Assembly: GCF_018129995.1 (NCBI RefSeq)
Contig: NZ_JAFCKS010000002.1
Location: forward strand, 248,001-312,000
Length of the DNA: 64,000 nt
Source of the DNA: Bradyrhizobium sp. SZCCT0153
GTDB lineage: Bacteria > Pseudomonadota > Alphaproteobacteria > Rhizobiales > Xanthobacteraceae
Direction: 5' to 3'
Within the stretch, counting starts at the first letter, position 1. Every line of letters begins with the position of its first letter. The translations under genes were made by a program, and so were the position numbers. The notes below the pieces were generated by a model that made no database searches, was not told the origin of the DNA, and was given only the letters and a program-made list of their open reading frames with translations. Of the stretch, positions 16,752-23,074 are shown one piece after another.

Positions 16752-17840
16752 ATGGCAGTGGTTACCGACTACATCGACCTGAGCGCAGAGGAACGCAAGC
16801 GCGCCCGCCGGGAGCGGGTGTTCGCGCGCATCAACGCGGCGGCGATCTATCTCAACATCCTCGGACTGGGATGGCTCGTGCCGCTGGCACGCATCGCGGC
16901 CGGCGACAGCGTCAAGCCGCAGTTGAAGGAGCTGCGCCAGGGATTGCTGGTGCCGTTGATCGGCATCGGCGTCTTCCTTCTAGCGTGGGCCTGGGCCGCG
17001 CCGCGGGTCAAGACGTCGCTCGGCGCCATCCCCGGGCCGGCCGAGGTCTGGACGCAGGCCGGAAACCTCTACGCCGATCATCTGGCCGAGCGCGCCAAGC
17101 AAGCGGCCTTCTATGAGCGCCAGGACGCACGCAACGCCAAGGTGGTGGCCGACGGTCATCCCGAGGATGTCCGGCATCGCGGCTATGCCGGCAAGCCGAC
17201 TTATTTCGACCAGATCCTGACCAGCCTCCTGACGGTGGCGCTCGGCTTTGCCGTAGCGACGCTTGTCGCGGTGCCGCTCGGCATTCTGTGCGGCCTCTCC
17301 CGGACCATGAACGGTGCTCTCAACCCGCTGATCCAGATATTCAAGCCGGTATCGCCGCTTGCGTGGTTGCCGATCGTGACCATGGTGGTCTCGGCGCTTT
17401 ACGTGAACCCGTCGGAATTGCTGCCGAAGTCGCTGGTCATCTCCGCCATCACGGTGACGCTGTGTTCTTTGTGGCCGACGTTGATAAACACTGCGCTTGG
17501 AGTGGCTTCGATCGACAAGGACCTGCTCAACGTCGGGCGCGTGCTGCAGCTGCCGACATGGCGCACCGTCACCAAGCTGGTTCTGCCAAGTTCGCTGCCG
17601 CTGATCTTCACCGGATTGCGACTCTCTCTCGGCGTGGGCTGGATGGTGCTGATCGCGGCGGAAATGCTCGCGCAGAATCCGGGCCTTGGGAAGTTCGTCT
17701 GGGACGAGTTTCAGAACGGCTCGTCGCAGTCGCTGGCGCGGATCATCCTGGCTGTCCTGACGATCGGTATCATCGGCTTCCTGCTTGATCGCGTGATGTA
17801 CGCGCTCCAGTCCGCTTTCACCTTTTCCAGCCAGCGCTGA
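16752..17840 (+). CDS. nrtB: Nitrate ABC transporter permease
   Basis: A 362-residue NrtB/TauC-type permease. An N-terminal cytoplasmic segment and an early membrane helix (about 60-80) precede a charged periplasmic region and a five- to six-helix BPD_transp domain (about 150-355). The EAA-type loop for ATPase contact lies around 'ALGVASIDKDLLNVGRVL'. It starts 79 bp after nrtA and is followed 7 bp later by the ATPase gene. Confidence 0.92.
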   Translation: MAVVTDYIDLSAEERKRARRERVFARINAAAIYLNILGLGWLVPLARIAAGDSVKPQLKELRQGLLVPLIGIGVFLLAWAWAAPRVKTSLGAIPGPAEVWTQAGNLYADHLAERAKQAAFYERQDARNAKVVADGHPEDVRHRGYAGKPTYFDQILTSLLTVALGFAVATLVAVPLGILCGLSRTMNGALNPLIQIFKPVSPLAWLPIVTMVVSALYVNPSELLPKSLVISAITVTLCSLWPTLINTALGVASIDKDLLNVGRVLQLPTWRTVTKLVLPSSLPLIFTGLRLSLGVGWMVLIAAEMLAQNPGLGKFVWDEFQNGSSQSLARIILAVLTIGIIGFLLDRVMYALQSAFTFSSQR

Positions 17841-17847
17841 GGCCCCG

Positions 17848-19563
17848 ATGTCGTTCCTGTCGCTGAAGGGGCTCTGCAAGGGCTACGGTGCCGGCGCCAA
17901 GCGCACCAACGTGCTGTCGAACGTCAATCTTGAGGTCGCCGAGGGCGAATTCATCGCCATCGTGGGCTTCTCGGGCAGCGGCAAGACGACGCTGATCTCG
18001 GCGATCGCCGGGCTGGTGCAGCCGGATGCCGGCGAGATCACGCTCAAAGGCAAGCCGGTCGCGGGGCCCGGGCCGGACCGCGGCATCGTGTTTCAGTCGT
18101 ACTCGCTGATGCCGTGGCTTACGGTACGCGGCAACATCGCTCTCGCTGTCGATCAGGTGTTTGCCCGCGAAAGCAAGGCTCAGCGCGCCGGCCGCATCGA
18201 CCGCTACATCGATATGGTCGGGCTGTCGCACGCGGCGACCCGCCTGCCGGTGGAGCTGTCCGGTGGCATGCGCCAGCGCGTCGCCGTTGCGCGTGCGCTC
18301 GCAACCAGCCCTGAGATCTTGCTGCTCGACGAGCCGCTGTCGGCGCTCGACGCGTTGACCCGCGCGAAGCTCCAGGACGAGATCGTTGACATCTGGTCGC
18401 GCGAGAAGCGCACCGTGGTGCTGGTTACCAATGACGTCGACGAAGCGATCCTGCTCGCCGATCGCATCATTCCGTTGTTGCCGGGTCCGAACGCCACGCT
18501 CGGCCAGCAGTTCAAGGTCGACATCCCGCGCCCGCGCGACCGGTCCTCGATCAACGAGGATCCGCATTTCAAGCGGCTGCGGCAGGCCGTCACCGGCTAT
18601 CTCCTGGACGTCGTGAACGAGCGCTCGGCCAATGCCGATGCGACGGTTCGTACCCTCCCCAACGTTGTGTCCATCACGCAGATGGACAAGCCGCCGACGG
18701 CCTATCAGAAGGCGGCCACTGCGGTCACGTTCAATACAGATCGCTATCTCGAATTCTCCCAGCTCTCGAAGGTCTATCCGACGCCGACGGGGCCGCTGAC
18801 CATCGTGGAGAACTTCGATCTCAAGGTTCGCAAGGGCGAGTTCATCTCGGTGATCGGTCATTCCGGCTGCGGCAAGTCGACGGTGCTGTCGATGACCGCC
18901 GGTCTCAACGAGGTCTCGCTCGGGGGCATCATTCTCGATGGCCGAGAGGTGACGACGGCCGGTCCCGACCGTGCGGTCGTATTCCAGGCGCCTTCACTGT
19001 TTCCCTGGCTCACGGCACGTGAGAACGTTGCGCTCGGTGTCGACCGCGTCTATCCGCACGCCACGCGGCGGCAGCGCGACGAGATCGTCGACTATTACCT
19101 CGAGCGGGTTGGGCTTGCGGATTCATTCGACAAGTCGGCCGCGGCGATGTCCAACGGCATGCGCCAGCGGGTCGGCATTGCGCGCGCCTTCGCGCTGTCG
19201 CCGAAGTTGCTGTTGCTGGACGAGCCGTTCGGCATGCTCGACAGCCTCACCCGCTGGGACCTCCAGGAGGTGCTGATGGAGGTCTGGAAGCGCACGCAGG
19301 TGACGGCGATGTGTGTGACCCATGATGTCGACGAGGCGATCCTGCTTGCCGATCGGGTGGTGATGATGACCAACGGGCCGAACGCCCGGATCGGTCACAT
19401 CATGGAGGTCGACATTCCACGGCCGCGCACGCGAAAGGCCCTGCTCGAGCACCCCAACTACTACCGATATCGCCGCGAGCTGCTCGATTTTCTCGAGGCT
19501 TACGAGCATGGAGCCGTGTCAAAGGCGCCGAAGACACAAGCCGTCAATCCAGAAGCGGCGTGA
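17848..19563 (+). CDS. Fused double ATPase of the nitrate ABC transporter (NrtC/NrtD-like)
   Basis: A 571-residue protein with two complete ABC ATPase domains in one chain. Domain 1 (about 1-250) has Walker A GFSGSGKT (40-47), signature LSGGM (137-141) and Walker B ending Asp161-Glu162, but its switch histidine is Asn195 (VTNDVDEA). Domain 2 (about 300-530) has Walker A GHSGCGKS, a changed signature MSNGM and an intact VTHDVDEA. The two ATP sites are therefore unequal: one canonical, one degenerate. There is no NrtA-like domain at the C-terminus, unlike cyanobacterial NrtC. Confidence 0.9.
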   Translation: MSFLSLKGLCKGYGAGAKRTNVLSNVNLEVAEGEFIAIVGFSGSGKTTLISAIAGLVQPDAGEITLKGKPVAGPGPDRGIVFQSYSLMPWLTVRGNIALAVDQVFARESKAQRAGRIDRYIDMVGLSHAATRLPVELSGGMRQRVAVARALATSPEILLLDEPLSALDALTRAKLQDEIVDIWSREKRTVVLVTNDVDEAILLADRIIPLLPGPNATLGQQFKVDIPRPRDRSSINEDPHFKRLRQAVTGYLLDVVNERSANADATVRTLPNVVSITQMDKPPTAYQKAATAVTFNTDRYLEFSQLSKVYPTPTGPLTIVENFDLKVRKGEFISVIGHSGCGKSTVLSMTAGLNEVSLGGIILDGREVTTAGPDRAVVFQAPSLFPWLTARENVALGVDRVYPHATRRQRDEIVDYYLERVGLADSFDKSAAAMSNGMRQRVGIARAFALSPKLLLLDEPFGMLDSLTRWDLQEVLMEVWKRTQVTAMCVTHDVDEAILLADRVVMMTNGPNARIGHIMEVDIPRPRTRKALLEHPNYYRYRRELLDFLEAYEHGAVSKAPKTQAVNPEAA

Positions 19564-19599
19564 GCAGGCGCGCATGCACGTTCAAATCATTTGCACCAA

Positions 19600-19632
19600 G
19601 CTCAATCCTTGTGCGTCGCACAAGGATTGAGC
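19600..19632. promoter_or_regulatory. Perfect 15-bp inverted repeat with activator-site core
   Basis: GCTCAATCCTTGTGC, a GTC centre, and the exact reverse complement. The core TTGTGC-N3-GCACAA (19609-19623) and the following RGAYTGAGCG match the element upstream of nrtA. The extended symmetry could also act as the terminator of the nrt operon, 37 bp after its stop, but no T-run follows. Its place 111 bp before the narK -24 element favours activator binding. Confidence 0.5.
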
Positions 19633-19726
19633 GAATCGCAAAATTTGCATGCGAAATTGGCCTGCAAACATTTCGGGCAATTCGAACAAGCCTCTGAATT
19701 CCCTGTATTTCCCGATAACGCGCAAC

Positions 19727-19742
19727 TGGCACGGAAATTGAA
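19727..19742 (+). promoter_or_regulatory. Sigma-54-like promoter for narK
   Basis: TGGCACG-GAAA-TTGAA: a perfect -24 block and correct spacing, with A instead of C at the -12 position. The leader block GCGCGACGCC begins at 19751, 13 bases after the TTG, the same geometry as at nrtA. Confidence 0.5.
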
Positions 19743-19754
19743 ATGCTTTAGCGC

Positions 19755-19772
19755 GACGCCAACGACGACGTC
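19755..19772 (+). promoter_or_regulatory. First hexaloop hairpin in narK leader, candidate ANTAR target
   Basis: GACG, a C.A mismatch, a C-G pair and loop AACGAC (A1, G4) closed by CGTC. It has the same architecture as the nrtA hairpin, with the hexaloop sequence of the nirC-type leader. Confidence 0.5.
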
Positions 19773-19806
19773 CCTCAACATCATCAATCAGCATCGTAAC
19801 TCGCCA

Positions 19807-19846
19807 CCGGGGTGAAGCCCCGGAGCGCGCCTCCGTGGCCGGAGGC
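19807..19846 (+). promoter_or_regulatory. Tandem GC-rich hairpins in narK leader
   Basis: CCGGGG-TGAAG-CCCCGG (19807-19823) followed by GCCTCCG-TGGC-CGGAGGC (19829-19846). They lie between the two hexaloop hairpins. They may form the terminator that an ANTAR protein would disrupt, though the expected T-run is missing. Confidence 0.45.
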
Positions 19847-19851
19847 TGAGC

Positions 19852-19865
19852 CTGCAACGACGCAG
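19852..19865 (+). promoter_or_regulatory. Second hexaloop hairpin in narK leader
   Basis: CTGC-[AACGAC]-GCAG, a perfect 4-bp stem with the same AACGAC loop as the first hairpin. Known ANTAR targets often carry two such hairpins. It ends 27 bases before the narK start and 10 bases before the ribosome-binding site. Confidence 0.5.
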
Positions 19866-19892
19866 CGGTGAGACTGGAAGGGATATTCTTCA

Positions 19893-21284
19893 ATGACCAA
19901 GAGTCCGACTGGAAATCAAACCTGGATTTCTGACTGGCGCCCCGAAGATGAGGCGTTCTGGAATGCGACCGGCAAGACCATCGCGCGACGCAACCTGATC
20001 TGGTCGATCGTGGCCGAGCATATCGGCTTTTCGGTCTGGCTGATCTGGAGCATCGTCACCACGAAGCTGCCGCAGGCGGGCTTCCATTACACCACCGACC
20101 AGCTGTTCCAGCTCGTCGCCGTGCCGGGCCTGATCGGCGCGTTGATGCGCTTTCCCTACACCTTCGCGGTGACGACGTTCGGCGGCCGCAACTGGACCAT
20201 CTTCAGCGCGGCGATCCTGTTCATCCCGACGCTCTCGCTCGCCTATTTCGTGAGCCAGCCGGATACGCCGTTCTGGCTGATGCTGCTGATCGCCTCGACC
20301 GCCGGTCTCGGCGGCGGCAATTTCGCCTCCAGCATGACCAACATCTCGTTCTTCTTCCCCGACAAGATGAAGGGATGGGCGCTGGGCCTCAACGCAGCCG
20401 GCGGCAATATCGGCGTCTCCAGCGTGCAGCTGCTGACCCCGATCCTGATGACGCTCGCGGTCATCAACCTGTTCCAGGCCACGCCGGTCGACGGCGTGTT
20501 CCTTCAGAACGCCGGCCTGATGTGGGTGCTGCCGATCGCGATCGCGGTGTTCGGCGCGGTGTTCTTCATGAACAACCTGACCACGGCGAAGTCGTCGATC
20601 AGGAACCAGCTCGCGGTGGTCAAGCGCAGGCACACCTGGATCATGGCATATCTCTATATCGGCACGTTCGGATCCTTCATCGGCTACTCGGCCGCGTTTC
20701 CGCTGCTGATCAAGACCCAGTTCCCGCAAGTCACGATCGCGATCGCGTTCCTGGGGCCGCTGGTCGGCTCGCTGTCGCGCCCGTTCGGCGGCTGGCTCGC
20801 CGACAGGATCGGCGGCTCGGTCATCACGTTCTGGAATTTCATCGTGATGGCAGGCGCCACGGTCGGCGTGCTCTACTTCGTCGGGCAGAAGGATTTCATC
20901 GGCTTCCTGTCGATGTTCCTGATCCTGTTCGTGACGACGGGCATCGGCAACGGCTCGACCTACCGCATGATCCCCTCGATCTTCCGCGAGCAGAATTTGT
21001 TCAGGGTGCGCGGCAAGGGCGATGCGGAGCGCGCGATCGCGTTGAAGACGGCGAGCATCGAGAGCGGCGCGGCGGTCGGCTTCATCGGCGCGGTCGGCGC
21101 CGTCGGCGGCTATCTGATCCCGAGCGGCTTCGGCAAGTCGATCGCGCTGACCGGCGGCCCGCAGCTCGCGCTGGCGATCTATCTCGGCTTCTACGCCTCC
21201 TGCCTCGCACTGACCTGGTGGTTCTACCTGCGTCGCAGCCCGCAGGGCGAAGGCGCGCCAAGCCTTGCTGGAGCAAGGGTGTAA
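19893..21284 (+). CDS. narK: Nitrate/nitrite MFS transporter
   Basis: A 463-residue major-facilitator protein with twelve hydrophobic segments. The NarK-family nitrate signature is present twice as glycine-rich helices ('GLGGGNFASSMTNISFFFPDK' and 'FVTTGIGNGSTYRM'). Its place as first gene before haemoglobin, reductase and nasC matches the B. japonicum narK-bjgb-flp-nasC operon, in which NarK is thought to export nitrite or exchange nitrate and nitrite. The leader carries the ANTAR-type hairpins. Confidence 0.92.
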   Translation: MTKSPTGNQTWISDWRPEDEAFWNATGKTIARRNLIWSIVAEHIGFSVWLIWSIVTTKLPQAGFHYTTDQLFQLVAVPGLIGALMRFPYTFAVTTFGGRNWTIFSAAILFIPTLSLAYFVSQPDTPFWLMLLIASTAGLGGGNFASSMTNISFFFPDKMKGWALGLNAAGGNIGVSSVQLLTPILMTLAVINLFQATPVDGVFLQNAGLMWVLPIAIAVFGAVFFMNNLTTAKSSIRNQLAVVKRRHTWIMAYLYIGTFGSFIGYSAAFPLLIKTQFPQVTIAIAFLGPLVGSLSRPFGGWLADRIGGSVITFWNFIVMAGATVGVLYFVGQKDFIGFLSMFLILFVTTGIGNGSTYRMIPSIFREQNLFRVRGKGDAERAIALKTASIESGAAVGFIGAVGAVGGYLIPSGFGKSIALTGGPQLALAIYLGFYASCLALTWWFYLRRSPQGEGAPSLAGARV

Positions 21285-21302
21285 CGCTTGGTACGAATCT
21301 CG

Positions 21303-21326
21303 CTTCTCCCCGTACGCGGGGAGAAG
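21303..21326 (+). repeat. Hairpin between narK and bjgb
   Basis: CTTCTCCCC-GTACGC-GGGGAGAAG, a 9-bp stem in the 119-bp gap. The core CTCCCCG..CGGGGAG belongs to a dispersed palindrome type also seen near 37110 and 55130. It may stabilise the upstream message or reduce read-through inside the operon. Confidence 0.5.
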
Positions 21327-21403
21327 CATTGCCCGACAGTTTGACCATGAACCTGGTTCGCAATGGCGCGCACCAAGGCAAACCCAACAGGCAGGAGAAT
21401 ATC

Positions 21404-21832
21404 ATGACGCCAGAACAGATCACCCTCGTCCAGCAGAGCTTCGCCAAGGTCGCGCCGATATCGGAAACGGCCGCGGTGCTGTTCTACGACCGCCTGTTCG
21501 AGGTGGCGCCGTCCGTGCGTGCGATGTTTCCCGAGGACATGACCGAGCAGCGCAAGAAGCTGATGGGCATGCTCGCCGCCGTCGTCGGCGGCCTGTCGAA
21601 CCTGGACTCGATTCTTCCCGCGGCCTCGGCGCTCGCCAAGCGTCACGTCGCCTATGGCGCCAAGGCCGAGCACTATCCCGTGGTCGGCGCGACCTTGCTG
21701 TGGACCCTGGAGAAGGGGCTCGGCGAAGCCTGGACGCCCGAACTCGCCACGGCCTGGACCGATGCCTATGGCGTGCTGTCCGGCTACATGATGTCCGAAG
21801 CCTATGGCGCCAAGGCGCAGGCTGCCGAATAG
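21404..21832 (+). CDS. bjgb: Single-domain haemoglobin (Bjgb type)
   Basis: A 142-residue globin without a flavin reductase domain. Proximal haem ligand His81 (AKRHVAYG), B10 Tyr28 (LFYDRL) and CD1 Phe42 are in place, as in bacterial flavohaemoglobins. In B. japonicum the homologue limits nitric oxide formed during nitrate assimilation, working with the reductase encoded next. The ATG at 21404 has CAGGAGAA upstream. The stop shares bases with the ribosome-binding site of the next gene. Confidence 0.9.
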   Translation: MTPEQITLVQQSFAKVAPISETAAVLFYDRLFEVAPSVRAMFPEDMTEQRKKLMGMLAAVVGGLSNLDSILPAASALAKRHVAYGAKAEHYPVVGATLLWTLEKGLGEAWTPELATAWTDAYGVLSGYMMSEAYGAKAQAAE

Positions 21833-21842
21833 GAGATGCCTT

Positions 21843-23060
21843 GTGAGTGAACCGCTGGTCATCGTCGGCAACGGTATGGCGGCCGCGCGTCTGGTCGACG
21901 AGCTCGCCAAGACCGCGCTCGGCCGCTACGCGGTCGCCGTGATCGGCGAAGAGCCGCGGCTCGCTTACAATCGCGTGCTGCTCTCCTCCGTGCTGGCCGG
22001 CGAGACCGGCTCGCACGAGATCGAGCTGCGGCCGGCCGACTGGTGGCGCCATCGCGGCGTCACGGTACGCTACGGCTATCGCGTTACCGAGATCGACACC
22101 GGCCGCCGCGAGCTCAAGATCGAAGGCGAAGAGAGCATGGAATATTCCAAGCTCGTGCTCGCCACCGGCTCGACCCCGCTGCGGCTCAACGTGCCGGGCG
22201 CCGATCTTGCCGGCGTGCACACTTTTCGCGACACCCGCGATGTCGATCTGCTGCTGACGCTCGCCGCGGCCAGGAAACGCGTCGTCGTGGTCGGCGGCGG
22301 TCTGCTCGGGCTTGAAGCGGCTTACGGTCTTGCCAAGGCCGGCGCCCCGGTGACGCTGCTGCACCTGATGGACCGGCTGATGGAGCGTCAGCTCGATGCG
22401 CCCGCGGCCGATCTGCTGAAGACGCTGGTCGAGCGCAAGGGCATCCGCATCCTGCTCGATGCATCGACTGCCCGTATCCATGGCGAACGTCACGTCGAGG
22501 CCGTCGAACTTGCCGACGGCACGCGTATCGAGGCCGATGCGGTCATCTTCGCCGCCGGCATCAGGCCGAATGTGGCGCTTGCCAGGGATGCCGGTATCGC
22601 GGTCAACCGCGGCATCGTCGTCAACGACGAGATGCAGACCGCCTCGCCGGACATCTACGCCCTCGGCGAATGTGCCGAGCATCGCGGCACCTGCTACGGC
22701 CTGGTCGAGCCCGCCTACGAGCAGGCGCGCGTGCTGGCGCGGCATCTTGCCGGTCGGCCCGCCGCCTATCCGGGCAGCGTGGTCTCGACCAATCTGAAGG
22801 TGTCGGGCGTCAGCGTGTTCTCGGCCGGCGATTTCATGGGCGGGGAGGGCAGCGAGAGCCTCGTGCTGTCAGATCGCAGGCGCGGCACCTACAAGAAACT
22901 CGTCATTGCCGACGGCCGGCTCACCGGCGCCGTGCTGATCGGCGATACCGTCGATGCGCTCTGGTATCTCGAGCTGATCCGCAATCGCGACAAGGTGACG
23001 GCGATCCGTACCGACATGATGTTCGGCCGCGCGCTGGCGCGTCCTTCCAAGGCGGCTTGA
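21843..23060 (+). CDS. flp: FAD-dependent NAD(P)H oxidoreductase (Flp)
   Basis: A 405-residue flavoprotein like the N-terminal half of NirB nitrite reductase. The FAD motif 'VIVGNGMAAARLVDE' is near the N-terminus, an NAD(P)-binding 'VVVVGGGLLGLEAAY' is central, and the FAD-site 'ALGECAEHRG' lies near residue 275. It probably feeds electrons from NAD(P)H to NasC, and in the B. japonicum model to the haemoglobin. GTG 21843 is the likely start, 10 bases after the bjgb stop, with AGGAG overlapping that stop. Confidence 0.88.
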   Translation: MSEPLVIVGNGMAAARLVDELAKTALGRYAVAVIGEEPRLAYNRVLLSSVLAGETGSHEIELRPADWWRHRGVTVRYGYRVTEIDTGRRELKIEGEESMEYSKLVLATGSTPLRLNVPGADLAGVHTFRDTRDVDLLLTLAAARKRVVVVGGGLLGLEAAYGLAKAGAPVTLLHLMDRLMERQLDAPAADLLKTLVERKGIRILLDASTARIHGERHVEAVELADGTRIEADAVIFAAGIRPNVALARDAGIAVNRGIVVNDEMQTASPDIYALGECAEHRGTCYGLVEPAYEQARVLARHLAGRPAAYPGSVVSTNLKVSGVSVFSAGDFMGGEGSESLVLSDRRRGTYKKLVIADGRLTGAVLIGDTVDALWYLELIRNRDKVTAIRTDMMFGRALARPSKAA

Positions 23061-23074
23061 CAAGGCGGGTTGAT

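Larger units (their letters stand above)
19564..19892. other. nrt-narK intergenic regulatory region
   Basis: 329 bp with no gene. It holds a 15-bp perfect palindrome arm pair at 19600-19632 that includes the candidate activator site, a sigma-54-like promoter, and a 140-base leader with two hexaloop hairpins and two GC-rich hairpins before the narK start. GGAAGGGAT at 19876-19884 is the ribosome-binding site. Confidence 0.7.

Noticed and set aside
19600..19632. Rho-independent terminator of the nrt operon
   Set aside because: The stem is perfect, but no T-run follows and the core is conserved upstream of nrtA, where no gene ends; a protein-binding site explains both copies better.
19890..21329. 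479-codon minus-strand frame opposite narK
   Set aside because: Composition is dominated by Arg, Asp, Glu and His, typical of antisense of a membrane protein; no recognisable fold.
20375..21403. Long N-terminal extension of the haemoglobin frame across narK
   Set aside because: Globin homology begins exactly at ATG 21404, which has its own ribosome-binding site.
22670..23074. N-terminal extension of nasC into the flp gene
   Set aside because: It overlaps flp in another frame; the Fe-S motif begins 15 residues after ATG 23075, the normal position.
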